Below are positions 8,218-15,055 of a stretch of 47,130 nucleotides of DNA, piece by piece (position 1 is the first letter of the stretch; every line of letters starts with the position of its first letter). A model generated the notes under the pieces. It made no database searches and was not told the origin of the DNA. It saw only the letters and a program-made list of their open reading frames with translations. A program made the translations under genes and the position numbers. Origin of the DNA: Gammaproteobacteria bacterium UBA2168 (GTDB taxonomy: Bacteria > Pseudomonadota > Gammaproteobacteria > Pseudomonadales > Azotimanducaceae); assembly GCA_002327525.1 (NCBI GenBank), contig DCWG01000045.1:468-47597 (forward strand). The letters are read 5' to 3'.

Positions 8218-8594
8218 GACTGTGGTTTCTCCCTGATGACGACGCTGGTATCCGCCCACGCGAGTTGATCACCTTGCGGGTCGAATAGTTCCATGCGAAT
8301 GACGAAAAAAACCATGCGCCCGGAACGTCCGGTCTTGGTGTAGATGTCGTGCATGTGGCTTTTGCCCGTGATGGTCACACCGGGCCTGATGGGCTTCATG
8401 GAACACACTGCCTTGCCGGCATCCATGCCGAGACCGGCGATCTTCGGAAATCCTATGGGCATGCGCTGCCCCGGGCTGAGGCTGGTCGCGATGGTGGGTG
8501 GCGCCTGGTAATCAGGATGGCTGGTTTGCGTGTAGCGGGGTGCGAGTTCACCACATGTGGCGGCGTATGCGGCGAGATCTTCCGCGTCCAGCAC
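8214..8594 (-). CDS. MaoC-like dehydratase partner (N-terminal type), 5' end broken by a stop codon
   Basis: The reading frame shows the FAS1-type dehydratase N-domain pattern: LAAYAATCGELAPRYTQ, a proline-rich APPTIATSL, and GKSHMHDIYTKTGRSGRMVFF. The first usable start is a GTG at 8594, giving 126 residues, but the matching pattern continues upstream (DIEALKAEFLNDVFDEKTF) to an ATG at 8666, which overlaps the PHP gene's stop as ATGA. The third codon from that ATG is TAA (8658-8660). Either the gene is dead, or it uses the internal GTG and loses 24 residues, or the base is a sequencing error. It sits between PHP and MaoC genes in the same leftward chain. Confidence 0.65.
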   Translation of the reverse strand: MLDAEDLAAYAATCGELAPRYTQTSHPDYQAPPTIATSLSPGQRMPIGFPKIAGLGMDAGKAVCSMKPIRPGVTITGKSHMHDIYTKTGRSGRMVFFVIRMELFDPQGDQLAWADTSVVIREKPQS

Positions 8595-8662
8595 AAAAGT
8601 CTTCTCATCGAAGACATCATTGAGAAACTCTGCTTTCAGTGCTTCGATGTCGAGCTGTTAGC

Positions 8663-9298
8663 TCATGCGTTCTCCCGAAATGTTATGGCCTCGAAATCGC
8701 CGGCGCGCAGTGCATCCGTGAGTTCAGCCTCGATGCTTATGTCGTGGGAAAAACGGGTCGCGCAACGACCGATGTGACTCACGATGTGCGCGTCGCTGCC
8801 GCCTATGCCGAGGTAGCCCTGTTCCTCCGCCATTTTCTGGGCGATCTGGTCCTCGTTGCCGCGACTGCCGCCATTGTAGGTTTCGACTATTCGAACACCT
8901 TCGGGAATGCCATAAGTGTCGATGTGTGCGGACATGCCCACGCGTACTCGCCCCGGGTGGCAGGGTACTGCAACGGCGTTGTGCTGTTCGCTCGCCTCGA
9001 GCACCAGGGCAAGCGGCAAGTGAATGTTGGCGAAGTCGAAAGCCCTGGTCAGCGCCAGCGTGACGCCGAATACGAGTACATGGCCATATTCGGTTTCGAC
9101 CTCAGCACCTTTCAGGATGGTGATGCCGAATTTCTCGGCCAGCGTAGAGTAATCGGATTCGAAGTCGAACTGGCGATGTTCCGTGAGCACGAAACCGTCG
9201 ATGGGGACCTTGCGCGTGCTTATCCACTGACAGTAGTTTTGCACCTTGGCGCGACCGTCGTCGGATTTGATCGAGTGAGCGTGCAGATCCAGAATCAT
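8663..9298 (-). CDS. PHP-domain metal-dependent phosphoesterase
   Basis: This 211-residue protein carries the PHP metal-binding motifs in order: DLHAHS at residues 4-9, TEH near 44, GAEVETEYGH near 70, PCHPGR near 110 and GGSDAH near 180. PHP proteins bind two or three metals and hydrolyse phosphoesters. The ATG at 9298 overlaps the coaE stop (ATGA) and gives a start right at the first motif; a longer start inside coaE is not needed. The context next to dephospho-CoA kinase and two MaoC-like genes hints at a nucleotide or CoA-related phosphate ester, but this is inference. No polymerase domain is present. Confidence 0.85.
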   Translation of the reverse strand: MILDLHAHSIKSDDGRAKVQNYCQWISTRKVPIDGFVLTEHRQFDFESDYSTLAEKFGITILKGAEVETEYGHVLVFGVTLALTRAFDFANIHLPLALVLEASEQHNAVAVPCHPGRVRVGMSAHIDTYGIPEGVRIVETYNGGSRGNEDQIAQKMAEEQGYLGIGGSDAHIVSHIGRCATRFSHDISIEAELTDALRAGDFEAITFRENA

Positions 9299-9903
9299 GA
9301 CGCGGCTCTTTGGTTGCGCAGACGCTGCCATTGGCTGTCGAGCTGGGACAGTAACTCTTCCAGAGTCCCTGAGTTGTCCAATACGATGTCTGCCCGGCTG
9401 CGGCGTTCCTCGTTCGTGAGCTGCGAGTCGATCCGCGCCTCCACCGCCTCGCGCGGCACCCCGTCCCGCTCCACCGTACGCGCGATGGCGGTCTCACGGT
9501 CTACCACGGCCATCCAGATTTCATCGCCTATGTCCTCCCAACCCGCCTCGAACAATACGGCAGCTTCCAGCACCACGATCTCGGCATAGCCTGTACGTGC
9601 CGCCTCGATGCGAGCCTCGGCGAGTCTGCGAATTTCCGGCCAGACGATGTCCGTCAACCGCTTGAGGGCGTCCGCGTCACCGAACACCTTGCCGCCGAGG
9701 GCTTTGCGGTCGATGCCGCCGTCTCGTGCACGCACGTCTTCACCGAAGGCCTCGATGACCCGGGCGTGGGCGGGCGTACCTGGCTCATAGGCCGCATGAC
9801 CGAGTTTGTCGGCATCGATCACGACAGCGCCCAGCCGCGCAAGGTAGGTGGACGCTGTGGATTTGCCGGACGCAATTCCGCCTGTCAATCCTATGACGAT
9901 CAA
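9295..9903 (-). CDS. coaE: Dephospho-CoA kinase
   Basis: The last step of CoA synthesis: ATP-dependent phosphorylation of the 3'-hydroxyl of dephospho-CoA. The P-loop is GLTGGIASGKST at the start, followed by VVIDADKLGH, AALGGKVF-type residues, the LEAAVLFEAGWE segment and the DRETAIARTVERDG stretch, all in CoaE order. At about 203 residues it matches the family length. Three starts are possible: ATG 9933, GTG 9912 and TTG 9903. TTG is preferred because GGAG lies 8 nt before it and the family begins almost at the P-loop. Its end overlaps the PHP gene. Sitting inside a cluster of CoA-thioester genes is unusual for this housekeeping gene. Confidence 0.9.
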   Translation of the reverse strand: MIVIGLTGGIASGKSTASTYLARLGAVVIDADKLGHAAYEPGTPAHARVIEAFGEDVRARDGGIDRKALGGKVFGDADALKRLTDIVWPEIRRLAEARIEAARTGYAEIVVLEAAVLFEAGWEDIGDEIWMAVVDRETAIARTVERDGVPREAVEARIDSQLTNEERRSRADIVLDNSGTLEELLSQLDSQWQRLRNQRAAS

Positions 9904-9994
9904 TAAATCCACTCCGAGTAGCGAGCCGCGCATTGTAGCGGGTGCGATCGACGGAGGGCAATTTGCCCGTCGGGCGAAGAAGGACGGGCCATGG

Positions 9995-10324
9995 CTATTC
10001 TCCCAGAGGTGTCGTGGGTACCACTCGCAGGGTGAGGCCGTCGAGGCTATCGGTGACCGGGATCTGGCAGGAGAGACGGCTATTGGCGCGTGCCTCTGGG
10101 ACCAAGGTGAGAAGTTCGGTTTCGTCCGGATCCGGGGGCGGCAGCCGCGGCAGCCAGGCCGGTGGGACGTGACACAGGCAGGTAGAGCAGGTGATGCCGC
10201 CGCCGCATTGGCCCAGGATGCCGGGCACACCCCGAGCGAGCGCCTGCTCCATGATGGAATCTCCGCACTTCAGGTCGTGCGTCACTTCTCCGCCGGACGC
10301 GAGTTGGAAGGTGATGCGCGGCAC
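9995..10324 (-). CDS. Adrenodoxin-type 2Fe-2S ferredoxin
   Basis: A 109-residue electron carrier. The cluster ligands are CGGGITCSTC (C-x5-C-x2-C, about residues 40-49) and a fourth cysteine in LSCQI about 37 residues later, the spacing of adrenodoxin or putidaredoxin-type ferredoxins. They hand electrons to cytochrome P450s or other oxygenases, or serve Fe-S assembly. The start is a GTG at 10324 giving MPRITFQLASGG, which fits the family; a longer open frame upstream overlaps the crotonase gene and looks non-coding. No P450, ferredoxin reductase or isc gene is present here. Its partner is not evident, although a Rieske oxygenase remnant lies 4 kb away. Confidence 0.88.
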   Translation of the reverse strand: MPRITFQLASGGEVTHDLKCGDSIMEQALARGVPGILGQCGGGITCSTCLCHVPPAWLPRLPPPDPDETELLTLVPEARANSRLSCQIPVTDSLDGLTLRVVPTTPLGE

Positions 10325-10352
10325 CGGGGTTTGCGTTCGGCAGGACGAGACG

Positions 10353-11162
10353 CTAGATGCCGGAGCCCTTGGGGAAACTCGGATCCCGCTTTTCGCGCAG
10401 GGCGGCAAGTCCCTCGCGGCCTTCCGGTCCGGCGAAACCCAGCATCTCCAGGGCGGTGGAAGTGTCGAAGCTGGGACCCGCCATGCGCAGCCAGTTGTTC
10501 AGTGCATACTTCGTCCAGCGGATCGCGTTGGGTGCACCCGCCGCGAGCTTGGCGGCTACCTCCAGCGTCTTTTCCTCGAGCTCGCCGTCCTCCACACACA
10601 TCGACAGCAGACCGATGCGCTCCGCTTCCTCGGCGGGCATGCGGTCGCAGGTCATGAGGTAGTACTTGGCTTTCGCCATACCGCAAAGCAAGGGCCAGAT
10701 GATCACGGCATGGTCGCCCGCGGCCACGCCGAGACGGGTGTGGCCATCGGTGATGAACACCGATTTGGCGGAAATAGAGATGTCGCACAACAATGCAGCC
10801 ACCAGACCGGCGCCCACCGCGGGCCCGTTGATTGCGGAGATGATCGGCTTATCGCAGTTGATGATGTTGTAGACCAGGTCGCGCGCTTCTTTCCACGTGT
10901 TGGTCAGCGTCGAATGGTCTTTGGTTATTTTCTCGATCATGTCGAAATCACCGCCGGCGGAGAAAGCCTTGCCATCGCCGGTGAGAATTACACAATCGAT
11001 GTCCCGATCCTCGTCCACCTCACGCCACACGTAGGTCAGCTCACGATGTCCGATCGCATCCAGAGCATTTAAACGCTCCGGACGGCTTATGGTGATCCGC
11101 AGGATGCGATCCTGTGGATAGTCGAATTTCAGGCGTTCGTAGTTCCGGTAACGCTCACTCAT
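10353..11162 (-). CDS. Crotonase (enoyl-CoA hydratase/isomerase family), atypical active site
   Basis: The 269-residue protein has the crotonase fold marks: ISRPERLNALDA near residue 30, the oxyanion loop KAFSAGGDFDMI near 65-76, the NGPAVGAGLVAALLCDISI helix near 112-130, and a typical C-terminal EGLAALREKRDP. In true hydratases two glutamates (E144 and E164 in rat) act as acid and base; here these positions are Val121 and His141, so ordinary hydration is unlikely. Related family members catalyse isomerisation, thioester hydrolysis or decarboxylation. It heads a leftward group with the ferredoxin 28 bp downstream and is divergent from an SDR gene, with about 118 bp between them that should hold both promoters. 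Confidence 0.85.
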   Translation of the reverse strand: MSERYRNYERLKFDYPQDRILRITISRPERLNALDAIGHRELTYVWREVDEDRDIDCVILTGDGKAFSAGGDFDMIEKITKDHSTLTNTWKEARDLVYNIINCDKPIISAINGPAVGAGLVAALLCDISISAKSVFITDGHTRLGVAAGDHAVIIWPLLCGMAKAKYYLMTCDRMPAEEAERIGLLSMCVEDGELEEKTLEVAAKLAAGAPNAIRWTKYALNNWLRMAGPSFDTSTALEMLGFAGPEGREGLAALREKRDPSFPKGSGI

Positions 11163-11280
11163 GATGTGTGTCCCTCGAATCGTTTACTGTGTGAGCCCGA
11201 TCATATCCCGCGAGTCGCACCTCTGGGGAGCATCAAGCATAATTCGGTGCTTGTTTTTCAACAGTATGCGGGAAAGACGG

Positions 11281-12267
11281 ATGAGGGAATTCGACGGCAG
11301 AATTGCGGTGGTGACCGGTGGCGGTACGGGAATGGGCCGTGAGCTGGTAGTGAAGCTCACGACGCTCGGCTGTCGGGTGGCCACCTGTGATGTCTCGGAA
11401 GAGAACATGGCCGAGACCCGCCGGCTGGCACTGGAAGCGGTGCCAGACGCCCAGGTGCTGACGGTGCGAGCGGACGTTGGTGTGGAGGCGGACATGGAAG
11501 CCTTCCGGGACGCGGTGGTAGCAGGATTCGACACCGACCATATCAACCTGCTGCTCAACAACGCTGGAATCGGCGGAGGCGGGTCGTTCGTCGAAGGCGA
11601 TCGCGATCAGTGGGAGCGCACCTTCGGAGTATGCTGGTATGGTGTCTACTATGGTTGCCGGGTCTTCATGCCGCTGCTGGTAGCCTCGCAAGAGGGCTAC
11701 GTCGTCAATACCAGCAGTGTCAACGGCTTCTGGGCCTCACTGGGCCCCGGTATCCCGCACACGTCCTATTCGGCGGCGAAGTTCGCCGTGAAGGGATTCA
11801 CCGAGGCACTAATCAACGATCTGCGGGTGAACGCGCCGCACGTCAGATGTGCGGTGGTGATGCCGGGGCACATCGGTACGTCCATCGCCATCAACTCCGG
11901 CAAGATACTCGGATCGGTGAGTCCTCTGGAGATGAGCGCGGAAGAAGTTGCCGAGGTACGCAACCAGTGGGTGGCCATGGGCGTACCAGTCGGCAATGAA
12001 ACGGACGATCAGATCCGGCGGGCCGTCCACCAGCGTCAGATCGATTTCAGAGACAATGCCCCTACTTCCGCCGCACAGGCGGCCGACATCATTCTGGATG
12101 GCGTGAAGAACGAACGCTGGCGAATACTGGTCGGTGAAGATGCCGGTGTGATCGATGAGATCGTATGCGAGGAACCTGAAGCCGCGTACGAACCGGAGTT
12201 TCTGACGAAGGTACAGTCGCGCGGGCACTTTCAGGGTGTCGGTGCCGGTAACCAGCCATCCTCATGA
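11281..12267 (+). CDS. Short-chain dehydrogenase/reductase (SDR)
   Basis: The cofactor motif is TGGGTGMG near residues 11-18, NNAG follows at about 91, and the catalytic SYSAAK (Tyr-x3-Lys) lies near 163. About 80 residues after the core (QWVAMGVPVGNETDD to the end) make it 328 residues, longer than classical SDRs. Oxidation or reduction of a hydroxy/oxo group with NAD(P) is expected; substrate is unknown. The ATG at 11281 is preferred over one 15 bp upstream because it follows GGGAAAG and begins at the family start. Its last bases overlap the thioesterase gene (ATGA), so the pair is co-transcribed. Confidence 0.85.
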   Translation: MREFDGRIAVVTGGGTGMGRELVVKLTTLGCRVATCDVSEENMAETRRLALEAVPDAQVLTVRADVGVEADMEAFRDAVVAGFDTDHINLLLNNAGIGGGGSFVEGDRDQWERTFGVCWYGVYYGCRVFMPLLVASQEGYVVNTSSVNGFWASLGPGIPHTSYSAAKFAVKGFTEALINDLRVNAPHVRCAVVMPGHIGTSIAINSGKILGSVSPLEMSAEEVAEVRNQWVAMGVPVGNETDDQIRRAVHQRQIDFRDNAPTSAAQAADIILDGVKNERWRILVGEDAGVIDEIVCEEPEAAYEPEFLTKVQSRGHFQGVGAGNQPSS

Positions 12268-12710
12268 GGGCTGACGTCTGGGACCTTCCGGATCCGTTCT
12301 GTATCGAGTTGACGGTAACGGCCGAGCACATAGACGGTTTCGGTCACGTCAGTAACGTCCATTACATCCAGTGGCTCACCAACTGTGCGTGGGCGCACTC
12401 GGCGGCGGTGGATCTGCCGGAGTCGGTGTGCGTTGAGATGCAACGAGGCATGGCGGTGCGCGGCATGCGCGTGCAGATGCTCGCCTCTGCCTACGAGGGC
12501 GATCATTTGCTGGTGGCCAACTGGCTGGTGGACGCGGACGCACGGCTGCGCGCCACACGCCAGTTTCAGATCGTCAATGCCGCTAACGGCGTCACGCTGA
12601 TCCGTGCCCACATAGACTACGTGTGCGTCAACCTCGCGAGCGGCCGCCCGGCGCGCATGCCGGCCGAGTTCGCCAAACGCTATGCGGCGGGGTATAGGCA
12701 CCGGGTCTAG
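12264..12710 (+). CDS. Acyl-CoA thioesterase (4HBT hotdog fold)
   Basis: A 148-residue single hotdog domain. The pattern HIDGFGHVSNVHYIQWL near residues 22-39 holds the Asp and the Gly-His-x-x-Asn segment typical of 4-hydroxybenzoyl-CoA/YbgC-type thioesterases, followed by RGMRVQML and strand-rich ends. These hydrolyse acyl-CoA thioesters. The ATG overlaps the preceding SDR stop by four bases, so translation is coupled and the two are likely to act on the same acyl chain. A run of nine A residues follows the stop codon at 12712-12720. Confidence 0.85.
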   Translation: MRADVWDLPDPFCIELTVTAEHIDGFGHVSNVHYIQWLTNCAWAHSAAVDLPESVCVEMQRGMAVRGMRVQMLASAYEGDHLLVANWLVDADARLRATRQFQIVNAANGVTLIRAHIDYVCVNLASGRPARMPAEFAKRYAAGYRHRV

Positions 12711-12811
12711 CAAAAAAAAATGACTGTTTGGACTCAGGCGGGACCCGCGCCATGGGTGTATGCCACCGGAAGTGGGCAAACTGGCGGTGGGTCATGGTGG
12801 GTGGATGAATC

Positions 12812-13411
12812 ATGTGCAGACGTCTCGACTCCGGCTCGACGCAACAGTTGCGGATCGTACCGGCCAGGTTGGTTGTGTATGCGCTGGTGATGTTCTCGTA
12901 TGGCTGCGTATCCGGACCACCAGTAACTGTCGATTACGATGAAAACCACGACTTCCGGGGTTATCAGAACTTCATATTCGTCTCCGAGAGTCCGTTGCTG
13001 GTGGGCGCGATGGCGCCGGTAAACCGGCAGTTCACCGAGCGTCTGATGCGCGTGGCGGGCAAGCAGCTCGAACAGCAGGGCTGCCGTTTCGAAGTGCATC
13101 GCGATGTCGCGGATTTTGCCATCGGCTTCGCACTCGGCCTGAGCTCGGGGGTGCGCGAGAACAGCTATCCGAACCAGCTCGGTGATGTACGCAGCGGTTG
13201 GGTCTGGGGTGGTCTGCGCTAGGATCAGCGCGATGTACGGAACACGGCACGCGGTATGCGTTCCATCGACCTGTTCGATGTCCGCCAGGGCAAGGGTGCG
13301 TGGCACGGTTGGGCTGTCCAACCCATCAGCGACGCTGACCGGATCGAACCAGGGAGCAAGGTCGATGCCATCGTGCGGATCATCCTGCTCCGGTTTCCGC
13401 CTTCGTCATAG
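12812..13411 (+). pseudogene. DUF4136-like lipoprotein interrupted by one in-frame TAG
   Basis: The frame gives a lipoprotein-like start (LVVYALVMFSYGC) followed by the DUF4136 pattern: VTVDYDENHDFRGYQNFIFV, RLMRVAGKQLEQQGCRFEV and DFAIGFALG. A TAG at 13220-13222 ends the 136-residue open frame after WVWGGLR. The same frame then continues without another stop for 62 codons, with the family's C-terminal features: SIDLFDVRQGKGAWHGWA, then IVRIILLRFP. The full gene would be 199 codons. A single base change would restore it, so the loss is recent or is a base-call error. DUF4136 proteins are periplasmic lipoproteins of unknown role. Confidence 0.78.
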
Positions 13412-13444
13412 TGTGCCGCGCAGGATTGCTACATTAGGGCTAGC

Positions 13445-14020
13445 TCAGCGATGTCCTACGATGCGGGCTACAGGGAACTTGCGTCCGTCGGGATCGTTGA
13501 CGAATCCTTCCTGCTCAGTTTCGATGTGAAGATCGCCGACCGCCGCGCGTAGCGCACCGGGTGCCACGCGAAAGGCCGGGTTGCTGGGTCCGTTTTCGGC
13601 ATCGACAGCCAACAGGTGCTCTTCCACGATCAACCAGCCACCCGGAGCAAGTAATGGCGGCAGGCGCGAGACGAGCTCGAGATTGACGTATCGGAACAGC
13701 ACAATGAGATCGAAAGGTCCGTCCACGGGCAGCGCGCCCGATTCGAGATCGGCTTCCACCCAGTCGATGTCCAGGTTGGCATCCTTCGCCGAGCGTCGTG
13801 CATGTTCGAGGCCGACGCGGGAGATGTCGATACCCGTGACGTCGAAGCCGCGTCGTGCCAGATACATCGAATTGCGGCCGGCGCCGCAGGCGATGTCCAG
13901 TGCCCGCCCCACCGGAATACGCTCCACCCAGTCCGCCAGCAGTACGCTGGGCCATGTGCGGTCGGCGAACGCACCCTGTGCGTAGCGCTGGTTCCAGCGC
14001 TGGCGGTCTTCAACACTCAA
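13445..14020 (-). CDS. SAM-dependent methyltransferase (class I, TehB-like)
   Basis: 191 residues with the Rossmann-type SAM site: ALDIACGAGRNSMYLARRG near 41-60 (motif I), VTGIDIS (motif II), DWVEADLESG and FDLIVLFRYVN (motif IV area), then LAPGGWLIVEEH. The order and length fit small cytosolic methyltransferases of the TehB/thiopurine type. The acceptor is not evident. It is transcribed leftward, 20 bp downstream of the Rieske remnant, whose end may once have been its upstream neighbour in an operon with the SDR and peptidase. Confidence 0.85.
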   Translation of the reverse strand: MSVEDRQRWNQRYAQGAFADRTWPSVLLADWVERIPVGRALDIACGAGRNSMYLARRGFDVTGIDISRVGLEHARRSAKDANLDIDWVEADLESGALPVDGPFDLIVLFRYVNLELVSRLPPLLAPGGWLIVEEHLLAVDAENGPSNPAFRVAPGALRAAVGDLHIETEQEGFVNDPDGRKFPVARIVGHR

Positions 14021-14040
14021 GTTCTGCCTCCCTCTGGGCT

Positions 14041-14331
14041 TCAGTTGTTGACGAAGAGCGCGGGCAGCTCCTGGTCTTCGGTTTCGATGATCTTATCGGC
14101 CCACGAGTGAAAGTGCTGGCCGCCACCTTCGTTGCGCCCGAACATGACGTGTGGCATGGCGCCGGTCATGAGACCGCGCTGTTGACGCAGGCCCGTGGTG
14201 TAACCTTCCTGCGCCACCACGTATTTCAGAAACTCGAACTGTTCGTGCGCCTGCCGGCGAATCGCTTCGTTGTCCGGCGGTGTCTGCATCAGGTAATTCT
14301 GGATTGTGTAGGACTCAGATACAGCGACCAC
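14041..14331 (-). pseudogene. C-terminal remnant of a Rieske ring-hydroxylating oxygenase alpha subunit
   Basis: The 96-residue frame ends like the catalytic domain of aromatic-ring hydroxylases: EFLKYVVAQEGYTTGLRQQ, GLMTGAMPHVMFGRNEGG, then FHSWADKII. The usual alpha subunit is about 400-450 residues, with an N-terminal Rieske [2Fe-2S] domain and a mononuclear iron site. All of that is gone, and the surviving part begins inside the last codons of the SDR gene. A deletion of about 1 kb that fused the two is the simplest reading. The remnant lacks the Fe-S cysteines, histidines and iron ligands, so it is not an enzyme. The start GTG is arbitrary. Confidence 0.72.
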
Positions 14332-15055
14332 CGTCCACCTCCAGGCACACGCCGGTGATCATGCTCGCCTCGTCCGAGCAAAGGAAGCAAGCGGCGTTGC
14401 CGAGATCTTCTGGCGTGGAGAAACGTCCGAGCGGGATCGTGGCCAGGAAACGCTGGCGCGCCTGCGGTGTGTCCTCGCCCATGAAGGTGGAGAGCAGGGG
14501 TGTCTCACCGGCAACGGGATTGAGCGCGTTAACCCGAATACGGCTCGGTGCCAGCTCCACAGCCATAGACCGGGTCGCGGTGATCATCCACCCCTTGCTT
14601 GCGTTGTACCAGGTGAGGTTGGGTCTCGGGCTCACACCGGCTGTGGACGCAATGTTGAGAATGGTGCCGCCCCCATCGGCACGCATTCTCGGCACGACGT
14701 GGCGGCTGGTGAGAAATACGGACTTCGCGTTGACCGCAAACAGCCGGTCGAATTCGGCCTCGCTGAGCGCATCGAGCGCTTCGGGGAGATGCCCGATGCC
14801 GGCGTTGTTGACAAATATGTCAATGCGGCTCAGATCGGCGTACACGGCTTCGATGAGTACGCCTACCGATTCGTCATCCGACACGTCCGTGACGCTGAAT
14901 CGCCCCCCGATTTCAGCGGACACCTCGGCAGCGAGGGCCTCGTTGATGTCTGCGATCCACACACTCGCCCCTTCTGCTGCGAACTTCGCAGCTATTCCGG
15001 CGCCGAATCCGGAGGCGCCTCCGGTGATCACGGCGGTCTTGCCACGCAACCTCAC
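14315..15055 (-). CDS. Short-chain dehydrogenase/reductase
   Basis: This classical SDR of 246 residues has TGGASGFG near residues 12-19, NNAGIGHLPE, NIASTAG and the catalytic YNASK, and ends in VDGG, as 3-oxoacyl or hydroxyacyl reductases do. The GTG start at 15055 directly abuts the stop of the M20 gene with GGAG about 8 nt before it. The gene is therefore downstream in a leftward unit with the peptidase. Its last residues (RCI) extend past the usual end because the Rieske remnant was joined there. NAD(P)-dependent oxidoreduction is expected; substrate unknown. Confidence 0.85.
   Translation of the reverse strand: MRLRGKTAVITGGASGFGAGIAAKFAAEGASVWIADINEALAAEVSAEIGGRFSVTDVSDDESVGVLIEAVYADLSRIDIFVNNAGIGHLPEALDALSEAEFDRLFAVNAKSVFLTSRHVVPRMRADGGGTILNIASTAGVSPRPNLTWYNASKGWMITATRSMAVELAPSRIRVNALNPVAGETPLLSTFMGEDTPQARQRFLATIPLGRFSTPEDLGNAACFLCSDEASMITGVCLEVDGGRCI

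Noticed and set aside
4432..13222. In-frame TGA, TAA and TAG codons as recoding (selenocysteine, pyrrolysine or an altered code)
   Set aside because: All three stop codons occur as lesions, and all three end intact genes elsewhere. No selenocysteine insertion element is visible after the TGA, and frameshifts and deletions lie close by.
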